Shown here piece by piece: positions 51,901 through 62,759 of a DNA stretch of 64,000 bases. The DNA is from Amphiura filiformis (taxonomy: Eukaryota; Echinodermata; Ophiuroidea; Amphilepidida; Amphiuridae). Numbering within the stretch: position 1 is the stretch's first letter; each line of letters begins with the position of its first letter. Location of the stretch: positions 46,478,428-46,542,427 of the forward strand of contig NC_092644.1 in NCBI RefSeq assembly GCF_039555335.1, written 5' to 3'. A program made the translations under genes and the position numbers. The notes beneath the pieces were generated by a model, which worked only from the letters and a program-made list of their open reading frames with translations, was not told where the DNA came from and ran no database searches.

Positions 51901-54900
51901 ATTGTTAAAGTACTGTGCTCACTGTAGCATATGGAGTGACCAGGCCCTGGAGTGTGATGGTTTTGTAGCACATGACAGTATTCATTCAAGCCTATCAAGG
52001 TCTGTTATTAGCCACTTGCTGAATGGCTGGGCATTATCAGCTATCAAAGAGATACCTTATGCTGCTGCCAATCACAATATTTCATTTTCATTTCAATTTA
52101 TTTATACACGGAAAAGCCCAGATCAGCCCTTGAGCTGGTCTTCCCTGGGGCCGTGTTGCTACATAAATTTACATGTTACATTACATCATATCAAGGATAT
52201 TAAAAGTAAATGGAAATACAAAACAAGTATAAAAACTATATGACGAAGTGATAAAATATATGACGAAGTGATAAAATATAAATTAAACATGATACAAAGC
52301 AAGTAAAATTGACAAAGTAATATGGTAACCAAAAGCAAACATTTAGGCAAAGTTCAATTCATAATTACAGTAAAGCAATCTCCTGAACGCAGCAGATCTA
52401 TCGTACAACTGTGCTTCAGCTGAGAGATCGTTCCATAGATGAGCACCCCTATATGAAAGACTGCGGTTCTTAAAGTTATTTGAAGGAAAAGGAACATCAA
52501 CATTATTTGGATTACGCCTGAGATTATAATTATATTCCTTTTTCTCAAATAACATGCAAATATTATCAGGAAATATGTTGTTTGTAACCCTGAACATGAA
52601 CTCTGCCAAATGGATATTTCTTATTTCAGCAAGTGTCAACCAGCTGAGTTGATTAAGAACTTCAGACCCTGATGTGTCCCAAGGAACATTGCAAATATAT
52701 CTAGCAGCTCTTGCCTGCATTCGTTGCAACTTAATTGAATCTGTTTTGGTACAATTACCCCAAATTATATCACAATAATTGAAATGTGGTGCAACAATAG
52801 AGTTGTATATAAGCTTGAGAGCATTCATGGGAACTAATGACTTAGCCCTCCTAATCATAGAAATACTCCTGGCAGACTTCTTCAACAAATAATCAATATG
52901 ATCATGCCAATTTAAATTACTATCAATTATTATACCCAAATGGGTGCAAGAGAAAACTCTTTCAATAATATCACCATTAATATGAACATTCAAAACATCA
53001 TCATTAATTTTAGCCAATCTTTGTGGTGTTCCAAGCATAATAAATTTAGTCTTATTTACATTCAAACTTAGCTTATTATTGTCAAGCCACTGTTTCATTG
53101 AAGAAAGGTCATTATTAAGGTTATGTACAATATCAGCTGGGTTTTTGCCAGCACAGTAAATAATGGTATCATCAGCATACATGCTGATCTTAGTAAATTT
53201 AAGACAGTTTGGTAAATCATTAATGAAAACAATAAAAAGGAGAGGTCCAAGTATTGAACCTTGAGGTACTCCGTAACTAATAAGATCAAAATCAGAAAGA
53301 GAACCATTAACAGATGTAGCTTGGGTTCTGTTTGAAAGATAACTACTGAACCAATCAATACTGTATTTGCTAACTCCATAACACTGCAATTTTTTTATCA
53401 AAATGGCATGGTTTACAGTATCAAATGCCTTTTTTAAATCAATCATTGATACACCGATAACATTACCATTATTTATATTGTCAAACCAATCTTCAGTTAT
53501 CAAGGCAAGCGAAGTTGAAGTAGAATGTGAAGGGCGAAAACCAGATTGGTAAGGAGAGATCAAATTGTTAGAGTCTAAATAACTATAGAGTTGATCAAAA
53601 ATAGAGGTTAAACATTTTTTTTAAACCCCAGAAGTGATATCAGGACAAAGCTGTGCATGTTGGTACTTGATTGTTTGGATTCCTATGTTGAAAATCCCTT
53701 GTAGTACATTAGTATTTTTCTTATGTGTAGTGTATATTGTTGTGGAAAAAAAGTTCACCTGGACTTTTGATTTTGTGCCACTTTGGCCATTATGGATGAT
53801 TTTTGGCAAATGTTTTCTAAAAGCATGATTTCAGTGCCTCGGTTTGAAGAAATACTTAATGCTATTGACTAGTAAAGTGCCATTTCATAAGAAACCCCTT
53901 GATACTTTCACAATATGCTTGTTTCATGTTTGCATATATATTAAAATAAAGAAATATAAAAAGGTAAATATATGCTTATACCAATTTTGCTCACATTGCT
54001 ATATTTGGACTTTGTCAATTTATTTCGTTCAATGACCGGTCAGAATGGGAAACTTTGAAAATTCATAATTCAAAAAGTTTTTGACCGATTTTGACCATTT
54101 AACCACCAAAATACTTCTGTTGATGAGTTCTTTCCAGAAAACAATCTTTTGTAGCAAAAGGGGCAACATGAAATTATGATGGTCATCCCTAATATTAGGA
54201 TTGATTCCAATCAATCTTAAGGGGTCGGTCAGTATTTTTGTGGGGCCTGAGAGCAAAATAGACAAACCAAATCGTTTTTTGAAAATGAGAAATGTCTTTC
54301 TGATATCAAATAATTTTAATTTGTTTGAAATTCACGATATAATACAAATTGTTTTTGGCAAATTATTATGAGGCTTTTTCTTTTTTCCCATCTAAATGTT
54401 ACAATTGCCACCTTTGGCTTGGTTGCATCACATTGCCATAAACTAAAGATATACAGACTATTCATCAACAGTCAAAGTTCCCATGCTTGGTATGCTGTTG
54501 ATCCTTGCATATTCATGAGGTCCGAACATTCCTAACAACGTCTAACAATTGTGCAAGCCTTGTGTGCTTTCGCGTATACACAATAGAGTGTTGTGTGTCT
54601 TCACATCTTAAGCGAAAGACTAAAAATTTAAAAAAAATATGTGGTATGGGTGTAGCAGTTTCGCCTGTCACACTTCATTATCGGGTGATACAGGGACTTT
54701 GGCTGTTTGTGGTTAGTCTGTATCGCTTTAGTTTATGCATATTTCATTATATTTGTGGCCTACCTTGTGGAGCCAGTGAATATCCAACAGACACCATAAT
54801 AGCACCATGCTTAACAAGTGGAGGTGCTGCCAAACTATGTTCTTCTTTGCTGGATACATGAAATATAAAAAACAAATCAAAAACATGAAACTTCTTCTCT

Positions 54901-57900
54901 GCTGACAGTTTTGCCAACACACATGTATGCTACATGTACTTCTTGCTTTCTCATACCAATGTTGATGTTATTGATCCACATCTGCTTAATTTGGGGCCTA
55001 AAACCTGGCCAGGTGTATTCAGTCCACCAGAAATAGAACTGGTATCTCCAAATGTAGTCTTGATTGAGCAAAATTATGCCTAAGAAATAATGTCCCCTCA
55101 ATCATCTCTGAATCCACATCGATTGCAATAAGGTATAAAAGAACAAACCAATCAATTTGTTATGAACACACACCTTAGTAGCTGCCATACTCCCCCATGG
55201 AAAAATACCACCACTGGTGCATCTGAAAATGATAACAAGATCATTTGAAAATAATTCTTTAAAAAAAAAGCAATAAATATGTCAGAGAGCTACAGGGCAA
55301 TTCAGCAAGTAGGTCACAATACCCACAACCCACTCCTACACATCCTGTTATATTAACGCTTCCCAAAAAGTAATTACCCCGCCCCCCTTTATTATGAGGC
55401 AATAACTCAAAATATATGCATCACATTTTAAAACTAAGTGAAATTCCAACAAAAAAAAGCCCAGTTTTCTTTTACAAATTTTAATGCCTTATTTATCTTA
55501 ATAGCCCAAAATGTGTTACCGGGGTGAATGAAAAAGATGCAGATTTAAAAGTTGCACCTAAACCCACTGAAAATGTTGCTTTGTCCTTGAGTGCTTGTTC
55601 GTCACTGGTCAATGGTCATCCTCGACCAGTCATGTAGCAAATATAATGGTACACTGTCGTTGAGTATCTTTTCTGTGCAACTGTTGTTTCTGTCACCATG
55701 GCTACAAATATTGAGCTATCCAGACAAATGGGGGTGTCAAAATGTGCATAACTTTTTGCTACTTCAGTTTTTAAATTGAATGCAGATTTTGAGTTACTGC
55801 CTCGTAATAAATGGATGCATATGTTTATGTTTCCACATAAATTGCTGATAAGGACTATTCACGTGGAGAGTACAGTACAGTATATCCATATACTAAATTG
55901 ACACTTTTGCTCTAATTTTATGTGATATTCTGTTTATAATTTAAATATAATACTACGCAATAATAGCAAACAAGGCAATGACAACATGAGACTCTATCCC
56001 AGTATCTGTCGACTGTCTGTCCGTCAGTCAATCAGTCATGTCTATCAGTCTTATGTTATTGTTTCCAAATCATACTTCTATTGTGCCATCGTACTCATTT
56101 GCTTGACCACATTGCATATCATATCAGGACTCTGACAGTTAATTTCTCTGGTATGCGTGCCGACTTTTCCCGTTTGTTTTAACCAGTGATTGCTGTTGTT
56201 GTTTTGGTTCCAGCTTCAGCACCCTGGTACACCCATGGAGGCCGCCATGGGGTGCTAACAGCGCGTCCTTTAGCAGCCGGCTACCATTGCTACGCGATCA
56301 ACATCACAAACAGTATGTGTTCCCAACGGGGGTCAATCACCTTGAGCTTGACAATGATATCTGAATAGACTATTGCTAAGTCTTACGTACAGGCGTGTAA
56401 ATTTAGGTCAATTTTCGTGTTTGAAACAATATTTTCTTGTATACTTGGCCTGATAGCAGGATTGTTGGTCGATTTGATATATTTAATAAAAGATAGTTCA
56501 TGGATGTACTAAAAATGTCATTACAAATAGCTGTTCAAGATTTGAAAAAAAAAATACATTGTAGCAGGTTTGAAAAATTCTAACCGTGGATGCAGCAAGC
56601 CGTGATTTTTTTTGATTAATTTTATTAGTGAGCGCGAGCACAGACGCGATACAGCTGGTAGAAATTGCGGTAGTGTTCCAGGATACGCAATGGCAGGATA
56701 ATGGCGGCATACACATGATAAAGCGTTCGACTATGGTGCGAGAGGTTGCGGGTTCGAACCCTGGTGGTGCCTAGTTTGTTCTTGTGGAAAAATTGAGTTA
56801 GCTTAAAATTCCCCTGGACAAGGAACTTACTGCTAACTTGTCTCGTTGTAACCCGTACAAAACTCGGGGAGCTGATCCTGGTTGTGATGGTTATTTGTGG
56901 AATGTCTAGGGTGTGCGCTCTTGAAGCACCAAAGTCCATGAATTGTTGTTTAATGGTTTTTGGAATGATGTGGGGCCATAGTGGTCAGCGACAACCTGTA
57001 AAGTGTGCTGAGGCTTGTGGATTAACGTCTAGGCGTTGTGCCTGTGCGTAGCGCACTATAAATCACTGCGCTTTTTTTTACACATATGTACATACTTTTC
57101 CCTTAGCTGTCATATCCCAATTTATTTAATCTCTGCTCATACCTTCAGCAGGGTTGTCTGGCTTCAAGATTTCAACTTTTTCTCGCTCGCTCTCACCATA
57201 CGGTACATCAAATTCACAATTCTTGATTGCTGCTCGGGCTGCATCACTTTCTGTAAAAATAATTGACATGGCTGTATGTAATATTTGGAAGCAAATTTGA
57301 AAGGATGACATCATTTACATATTTAAAACCATATTGTAAAATTTCAATAAAAACAGATTTGTATTTCACTGTTAATTTCACTGCATGTTAGTTATAATAT
57401 GGGCAATTCTCAGCGTTGCTGCAAAATGCCTTTGTACAAATTTTCTTTTTAAAGCAGCAGCCAAACATGTATAACAGCACAAGGTGAATAAATGGTAAAC
57501 TATTTTTGGTAAGTTAAATGATTAGATTAAGGTTGCAGAAGCTGTTCTAAACCAATTCTGAATTTACATTATGCCAACTTCGAGTTGCGGAATGATGATG
57601 GGCTCAGGAGCAGTATTTTTTTCACTATTTAGCATGTTTGGCAAACTAATTAAAGGAGGATTTTGTGATCCTATAGCATCCTCTTTTTATGACATTTTTC
57701 AGTAGATATCCACAAAAAAAAAGCTTATTTCCAAAATTTCAGTTGATTCCGATTTTGCGTTTGCGAGTTATGCATGACTGTGTATTACACTGGTCCATAG
57801 GCCACTGTTGTACTTTCGTTCAGAACAAAATTCAAATTTTACGATATTTTTGCTAAACGAATGAACCTGCAAGAAATTTTTGGTACATAAACATAAACAT

Positions 57901-59796
57901 TATGTAGCCAGAGGTTTCCAGTGGTATAAAAATCTCAACTTTTTTTGAGAAAAGTGGGGGATGAGGCTGTGGATCACGAAATGCCCTTTTAATTAATCTG
58001 GGATAATAAATTTGCCACTTAATGTAAAGCTTATGATGCAAACTAACAACTACAAATGTATCAGTATTCATTATATTTCATTATATTCGTGTGAATAAAA
58101 TGATTCATCATAAATCATGGATTTTGTCACAAATAGAGCACATAAAGGCATGATTTTTGCAGGGTAAGTTAGTTCATAACTGTACATTACAATCATGTAA
58201 AAATCAGAATTTTAATCAAACTTGAGGGCATCCTAAGCTTTCACTTTGTTCTTCTTAACAATAGATCGCTTCTCACCCTGCACAGATACAAGCCTGTGTT
58301 AAAAAGGGTAAGAATCTGTACCTTCTGTGGACACATGACACTACCCGGAGAATTTACTGAACATGAAAACAAACAAACTTGTGTAACCAACTTACTATTA
58401 TTGATAACTTGGATGAAATTAGCTACAGCATCTTGTGGTTTCAACACACGACTCCATTGGCTTGGTGAATATGCGCTGTCATTTTCCTGTTCATGCATTA
58501 AGGCAAATATGAAATGAAAGCAAAATGAGTTTATCTATGGAAGGCCATATTATGTACAAAGATTGTCGACTTACTCCTATTGATAAATTTGATGAAACTA
58601 GCTTGAGAATCTGCTGGTTTGATCACACGACTCCACTACGCTTCCTGAGTATGCACAGTCAGTTTCCTGTTCATTTAAATCGAACATGAAATTTACATGA
58701 ATTATTGAAGCAAAATTACGGAAGTGAATATAAAAAATATTTCCCTTAAAGAAGTGCTACAAACACTAGAAATGATTGAGGTGAGAACACAGCATACAAA
58801 TTGCACTAATTCTCTTTATTAATAATCCCAGCACACCGTCATCATCCCTATATCTTCGTGTCAAAAATTGCAGTGATAGTACGGCGAATCCTCTCGTTTT
58901 TCAATAGCTACGCATGGCGATTTTGTTCGAGATAGGCCGAGCGACTCAGGCTAAGCATAGTACGACTATCATATGAGATACCATCAAGTTCTATTACGAT
59001 TTGCGCATCCCATATGGTGTTGTTATTACAAGGAAATTTGATTTGTTTTGAGGTAAAACCAAGCTTTTGTTTTAAATACACTAACTTGAAATTAAATACA
59101 CTAATTAGCGGCCATCACTGTTTGCTCTGGATACATTTTTACTGCATTTTTGACATAACAATTTTTAAATCGAAATTTAAATTATGATATATTTAATTTT
59201 GAGAATTACAATTATAATATAAAGGAACACATTTATGATCCAGCTAGGTGCGTATATAATAGAAAATTCGATCACACGCGTATATCACAATGCATATGTA
59301 AACTTTCTTTATCTGTGTCAACAATAGAATATTGATCACCAACGGAGTATGAAGCTTTATGAAAATAAATATTGATAATATAGCGTGTTGACACTGTGCC
59401 CAGGTGCAATGGGAAGCTGTTAGGGGTAATCACAGTCGTTATACTGATGAACTCTGCACCATCTTTAGGCTGCAAACCTGGTTCCGACATATTCTAATGA
59501 CAGCGGAACAAATGTAAAGCGCTTTGATTGAGACTGTTTACGGCATAAAGCACTATAAAAATACCTACATTTTTTTTAATTATAATTTCTGCAACAGAAC
59601 CTAATAACCTTTAACAATAATTTCTAGGTTTTTATTTGCAATGACCTGGTGCAAATGAATGTTGCACATTGAGGGAAATGAGATGTTAAAATGATATTAA
59701 ACTTCATGTCATCATACATACCTGTTTTGAGAGAGTTCTCCAATCAATTCTGGCATCTTTCTCGCTAATATTAACATTGTTATTATCACATGACAT
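42950..59796 (-). CDS. AFMID: Kynurenine formamidase (arylformamidase), 11 coding exons
   Basis: The enzyme hydrolyses N-formylkynurenine to kynurenine and formate in tryptophan catabolism; it is a cytosolic alpha/beta hydrolase. Coding exons in transcript order are 59796-59722, 58486-58396, 57250-57143, 55222-55174, 54849-54764, 50836-50764, 50200-50100, 47064-46986, 45814-45679, 43782-43678 and 42985-42950. They total 939 nt, giving 312 residues and a TAA stop; human AFMID is about 303. All introns are GT-AG and phases join without conflict. Visible motifs are FFHGGVW at 98-104 (oxyanion hole), GHSAGG at 167-172 (nucleophile Ser169), YGDHDSPAY with Asp253, and DADHFEV with His285; the 32-residue Asp-His spacing fits the family. 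The ATG lies 17 nt after a good acceptor (TCCATTTCAG), so a 5' non-coding exon upstream of 59813 is likely. Introns contain a decayed duplicate of exon 2 and repeated exon 7 acceptors. A MITE sits 8 bp beyond the last duplicated TA after the stop. Confidence 0.93.
43560..43617 (-). mobile_element. tRNA-like SINE head
   Basis: The minus strand reads CGGCTCAATCGGTAAAGC, a good pol III A box context, followed about 30 nt later by a degenerate B box. It lies in AFMID intron 10 (between exons 10 and 11). It is weakly supported. Confidence 0.35.
43969..44225. repeat. Tandem repeat, about 95-bp unit, 2.7 copies
   Basis: TTAAT(A/G)TTACAGCA recurs at 43971, 44067 and 44162. Each is followed by ATGTAAAATCA(C/G)TT and AAACTCAAAAGCAGATC. 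It lies in AFMID intron 9. Confidence 0.85.
44390..44812. mobile_element. Foldback element, GGCGCCGCC arms
   Basis: The left arm starts TTCTCGCTATTCGCAATAAG, passes GGCGCCGCCAGCGGTTTGCG and CATGGGAAAAGGTCGACATC, and is matched inverted up to 44812. The right arm contains a 22-bp tandem duplication of CCCATGATACATCACGATT. No coding frame. Confidence 0.7.
44975..45228 (+). pseudogene. Reverse transcriptase fragment (LINE relic)
   Basis: The plus strand encodes a degraded polymerase core: YFDFQKAFDTVPH (motif A), then a TAA stop, then LSWIGRFLSDRRQWV and VPQGSILGLFLLYINDIPDI (motif B). The YADD motif is missing because a hAT-like element interrupts the sequence at 45229. It lies in AFMID intron 9, antisense to the gene. 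It is a dead non-LTR retrotransposon fragment. Confidence 0.8.
45229..45630. mobile_element. hAT-like element inside a LINE relic, 402 bp
   Basis: The ends CAGTGATGCCAA and TTGGCAACACTG are inverted, flanked by a perfect 8-bp duplication GATATTGG (45221-45228, 45631-45638). The interior repeats TTGGGCTACTT and GCGCC motifs, and it appears related to the element at 5663-5911. Confidence 0.85.
46000..46980. other. AFMID intron 8, nothing recognised
   Basis: AT-rich intron sequence without a repeat partner or coding motif that I could identify. Confidence 0.5.
47110..47510. repeat. Degenerate short repeats in AFMID intron 7
   Basis: GTGGAAGATTTTGGAAT and GTGGATGATTTTGGAAT occur about 90 bp apart. 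From 47290 to 47500 the motif GATTC(T/C)C(A/G)(C/T) or its inverse GAATC occurs more than ten times in both orientations. Confidence 0.45.
48513..48883. mobile_element. TTAA-flanked MITE, second full copy
   Basis: TTAA borders enclose GGTGGTACTACACACC and GGGTGTAGCGCCACC. Long inverted arms follow (TAATATCACACTGGTAAC, TATTATAGGGTAAGGA). It is the same family as 24640-24994 and lies in AFMID intron 7. Confidence 0.75.
48890..50095. other. AFMID intron 7, no gene recognised
   Basis: Short GCACTTTTTGCA-type runs occur at about 49800-49870. Otherwise unremarkable. Confidence 0.45.
50184..50297 (-). repeat. Tandem repeat of the AFMID exon 7 splice acceptor
   Basis: Three direct units begin at 50184, 50228 and 50270 on the + strand (periods 44 and 42). 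Each carries the exon 7 acceptor and first exon bases, read on the - strand as TTTCAG|TGCTTTCTATAC. Only the proximal one, exon start 50200, keeps the AFMID frame into GHSAGG. The outer two (starts 50244 and 50286) are in register with each other but enter exon 7 out of frame. A fourth, diverged unit lies at about 50567-50593. Confidence 0.8.
50309..50560. repeat. Inverted repeat in AFMID intron 6
   Basis: The 35-bp segment 50309-50343 (contains CCATGGGGGCCAAAGGAGGC) is repeated inverted at 50526-50560 with a few differences. The arms are separated by about 180 bp and lie between the third and fourth copies of the exon 7 acceptor repeat, suggesting a local inverted duplication. Confidence 0.65.
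52081..53640 (-). mobile_element. 5'-truncated LINE with reverse transcriptase ORF
   Basis: An uninterrupted 406-residue frame (53563-52343, minus) encodes most of a non-LTR reverse transcriptase: SPYQSGFRPSHST, DLKKAFDTV (42-50, motif A), GVPQGSILGPLLF (98-110, motif B) and YADD (129-132, motif C), then a C-terminal region with LQRMQARAARYI. Homology extends upstream of the first Met to about 53625 (YSYLDSNNL), where a TAA interrupts it. The endonuclease domain is absent. The 3' UTR runs to about 52081 and ends in TGAAATGAAAATGAAAT-like simple sequence, typical of CR1/L2-type tails. A 20-bp tandem duplication (ATATGACGAAGTGATAAAAT) lies at about 52238-52279. It sits in AFMID intron 5, sense to the gene. 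The intact frame suggests a fairly recent insertion. Confidence 0.9.
55230..56640. other. AFMID intron 3, no gene recognised
   Basis: AT-rich. A short frame at 56186-56368 has no recognised homologue. No inverted-repeat element was identified. Confidence 0.45.
56640..57080 (+). mobile_element. Full-length tRNA-derived SINE
   Basis: The tRNA-like head contains AAGCGTTCGACTATGGTGCG and a perfect B box GGTTCGAACCC (56751-56761). A body follows with CCCCTGGACAAGGAACTTAC, TGGTCAGCGACAACCTG and a tail GCGCACTATAAATCACTGCG plus a T run. Part of the body recurs inverted at 20475-20548. It lies in AFMID intron 3, antisense to the gene. Confidence 0.8.
57650..57992. mobile_element. MITE with GTGATCC...GGATCAC ends
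   Basis: TTAAAGGAGGATTTTGTGAT at the left is matched inverted by ATCACGAAATGCCCTTTTAA at the right. The right subterminal part (GTGGGGGATGAGGCTGTGGA) recurs at 23513-23600. It lies in AFMID intron 2. Confidence 0.6.
58575..58666 (-). pseudogene. Frameshifted tandem duplicate of AFMID exon 2
   Basis: This 92-nt segment in AFMID intron 1 closely matches the real 91-nt exon 2 at 58396-58486 and keeps both splice signals: acceptor GAACAG|GAA and donor GGA|GTAAGT. Aligned, most codons match, for example the stretch giving SRV(I/L)KP and ANFI or ASFI. The copy has one extra base near GTAGTGG against CAATGG, which shifts the frame and brings an in-frame TAG before its end. If spliced in, alone or with exon 2, it would truncate the enzyme. 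It is best read as an ancient exon duplication now decaying. Confidence 0.8.
58832..59398. mobile_element. Transib-like non-autonomous element, copy A (567 bp)
   Basis: The ends CACACCGTCA and, on the other strand, CACAGTGTCA are imperfect inverted repeats. The flanks are a perfect 5-bp duplication CCCAG (58827-58831, 59399-59403). Five-bp duplications with a CACxxTG terminus are hallmarks of Transib and RAG-related transposons. No transposase is encoded. It lies in AFMID intron 1. Confidence 0.7.
59404..59575 (+). mobile_element. SINE-like 3' segment next to copy A
   Basis: GATGAACTCTGCACCATC, CTGGTTCCGACA and a tail AAAGCGCTTTGATTGAG...AGCACTATAAAAATACC followed by a T run resemble the tail style of the SINE at 56640. 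It ends about 145 bp before the last (coding) base of AFMID exon 1. Confidence 0.45.
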
Positions 59797-60526
59797 GTTT
59801 TATGATCAGAACTCTGAAATGGAGGAGAAAATGAATTATTTCATAAATGTCCACAATAACTCAACTGTTACAAATACATCTATAGCTTGAAGACAATTTT
59901 ATTGTAAATTGACAAACTTTTAACATGTAGAAAGACTGTGGTCTATATTTATGTAATATGTATGAGCTTTTTTTAAAAGAAAAAATACCTGAATTTTAAA
60001 CTTTAAACTTTGCATTACATTGTATTGCTTTGACTGAATCCAGCATGTTAAGGTAATGGCAGGTTTTACATGCCACAATGCTTGCGCTTAATAACCACTG
60101 ATCACTGTAAGCGCAACTTTTAATAAATTTGAGGTCTTGTCTTGTCTTCATGAATACTGCCTAACATGCCTTTTCAGGAGTCACTGAAGTAGGTTTAGGA
60201 GGGCGCGTATAGTGCCATTTCTTGTCATTCTTCTTCTTTGATGTTAAAAAGTTTGTGGACTGCTGATTTGAACTGTTGCTTCTCTTCTATGGTGGTAATT
60301 TTTTTGGCAGATTATTCTAATCAATCAGTGTTCTTGGTTGGAATGATTGTTTATAACAATTTTTGTTCGCTGATATTGGTGTGAAGTTTCGTGAGTTTGG
60401 TGAAGTCAGTCTAGTGGACCCTTTGACCAGGCACAGGATTTTTCAAGTTGGTACGGTACAGTGTATGGTATTGTCCTTAAAAATACTGCCGTGTTGTTAA
60501 TATTGAACAAAATTGGATGAATGGGG

Positions 60527-61107
60527 CACACCGTCATCATCCCTATATCTTCGTGTCAAAATTGCTGTGATAGTACGGCGAATCCTCTAGTTTTTCAATA
60601 GCTACGCATGGCGATTTTGTTCGAGATAGGCCGGGCGACTCAGGCTATACTATCATGTGAGATACCACCAAGTTCTATTCTGCAAATTATAACGATTTGC
60701 GCATGCTCCAGTATCCCATATGGTGTTGCTAATGCAAGGAAATTCGATTTGTTTTGAGGTAAGCCGGGACTTTTGTTTTTAATACACTAACTTGAAATTA
60801 AATACACTAATTAGCGACCATTGCTGTTGGCTCTGGATACATTTTTACTGCATTTTTGGCGTAACTATTTTTAAATCGTAAGTTAAAATTGTGATATATT
60901 TAATTTTGAGAATTACAATTATATAAAGGAACACAAATAGCCCATTCACCTAAAATCCAGGTGCTTGTATTGAATATTCGATCACACATGTATTTCACAA
61001 TGCATATGTAAACTTTCTTTATCTATGTCAACAATAGAATATTGATTTCACCAACAGAGTATGGAGCTATGAAAAAAATATTTTATAATACATGTGTTGA
61101 CACTGTG
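60527..61107. mobile_element. Transib-like non-autonomous element, copy B (581 bp)
   Basis: It is homologous to copy A over its whole length, in the same orientation, with the same termini. It has its own 5-bp duplication TGGGG (60522-60526, 61108-61112). Two independent duplications at identical borders fix the element ends. Confidence 0.75.
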
Positions 61108-61339
61108 TGGGGTATCTCATTTCACCTGTCTTTCTACAATGTATGTGAAAGTATTTTGCATACATTTAATAGGTCTGAAGCATATTTATAGACATATTTA
61201 TAATGGTTGCATTACTTTTTGTGAGGGATTTTACTTCCAATCTACAGGGAGAAGCTAATTCTGTACACAACTGCAAAAAGTGCAAAAGAAAGAAGCATGT
61301 TATTGTAATACAACTTGGAAGAATAGTAGGCTATGCCTG

Positions 61340-61675
61340 CAGGTACCAAAAGGTGCTGTAGTTTTGTCAAAATTAAAGATTTTGAATAAAACGCAGGAAC
61401 CATCATTTTTTTATTACTACGATGGAAATATTAGTCGAACACATATAACACAGTATGTACGTGGCGTGCTGGATGGTGGACTACACAACAAAGGATCACA
61501 CTGTGTTACAAACACGAATGAAAGAGTGATACGTTGGCGACATCGGCACTAGCAGTACATGAGCAAAATCCAATTTTCTTTGCTTTGCCTTCAGTTGCTC
61601 TGCTCAAAATTAAAAGGGGATATATCTGACAGTAAAACTGTAAAAGCTAACATTTTATGCCAAAGAAAAACTATC
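61340..61675. mobile_element. Fragment of the 35700-type MITE
   Basis: GGTGCTGTAGTTTTGTCAAA, GATGGAAATATTAGTCGAAC and CTCAAAATTAAAAGGGGA match the interior of 35700-36138 in order. Terminal repeats are not preserved. Confidence 0.7.
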
Positions 61676-61679
61676 TAAA

Positions 61680-62300
61680 TTTCAAATGAATGAACACAGC
61701 CTGATACAGCATGATGACTTTCTGGGCATCCTGACTTTTAGACCACCTGAGCTATATGGTACAAATTGCAAATTTATCATATTAAACTTTCGCAACAAGG
61801 TTAATCAACTGTACAAACATACCTTTTATTCCATCCAACAAGCTTGTTCCAAAATTCACGTTTTTATAGCTATTTTTGACGTAAAAGAGCTGGTAACAAA
61901 AAGTTTTCACGTAGCACAAGCACTTGATGTACGCTCGTTTTGACGGCAATTTACGCTAGCGTATCATGCATTTTCAAGCGCGTTTGACATCGTTTTACTG
62001 CGTGACGCAATTCTGCATTTGTTCAAGATGGCGAATTTCTCAAAAAATGTAATGTATTTTACTCTGTAATTTCCCTCATTAATCAAAACCCCGGCCCTCT
62101 CACAATATTTTAGCTTCTTGGATATCATCGGAAACATAGATTAGTAATATTAGGTAAGTCACTGTATTTTTAAAGATTTTTAGATGATTTAAAAAAAATT
62201 TGATGTTTTAAGCTTCTTTTCAAAAATTGGGTTTAGCTTGTTAAAAAACAGGTAAAAATCGTTTTTAGCTTGTTGGATATTTTTGCTTAATTTAGTTTAA
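61680..62300. other. No gene; CpG-bearing stretch with YY1-like motif
   Basis: About 61880-62060 is richer in CpG than its surroundings (TACGCTCG, GACGG, AAGCGCG, GTGACGC) and holds TTCAAGATGGCGAAT near 62024. It could be promoter-like, perhaps for the AFMID 5' exon, but this is unproven. Confidence 0.2.
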
Positions 62301-62305
62301 AGCTT

Positions 62306-62755
62306 AACCCTAACTGAACACAAGGGATTTTTGCTATCGGAAGGGAAAGAAGAAACGAAAAAGGAGAGAAGATGAAGAAAGAAGTCACTTTGCACCCCGG
62401 GATTCAACCTCGGACCCCTCGCATGCCACGCAGAAGATCCCCAGCATGTAGCCACACAGGTGACGTTGGCCCGGCCAACGATTCCCTGGGCATATATGAC
62501 TTAGGCTGATTGCGTCATGAAGGCACATGCAATGCGTGCACAAGCAGCGATTTTCATAGTGAGATGACTGAGATCTAGTTCAGTAAGGGTTATTTTGGCC
62601 TATCTAGGTTAAACATGCTACATAACCCTAACTGAACACAAGGGATTTTTGCTATCGGAAGGGAAAGAAGAAACAAAAAAGGAGAGAAGATGAAGAAAGA
62701 AGTCACTTTGCACCCCCGGGATTCGAACCTCGGACCCCTCGCATGCCACGCAGAA
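62306..62755 (-). mobile_element. Tandemly duplicated tRNA-derived SINE
   Basis: Two copies about 310 bp apart (62306-62440 and 62620-62755) share CTAACTGAACACAAGGGATT, CTATCGGAAGGGAAAGAAG and a minus-strand B box (GGTTGAATCC at 62400-62409; GGTTCGAATCC at 62719-62729). The first continues through a tRNA-like head to TGATTGCGTCAT; the second stops at CGCAGAAGG. They are the same family as 9183-9420. Confidence 0.7.
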
Positions 62756-62759
62756 GGGG

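Noticed and set aside
56740..56770. An intact tRNA gene around GGTTCGAACCC
   Set aside because: The head does not fold with proper arms and is joined to a long SINE body and tail; it is a SINE.
57126..57314. An independent 62-residue minus-strand gene
   Set aside because: Its central part is AFMID exon 3; the ends are intron sequence.
59272..59490. A 72-residue minus-strand frame
   Set aside because: It spans the end of Transib-like copy A and the adjacent SINE-like segment; no protein homology was recognised.
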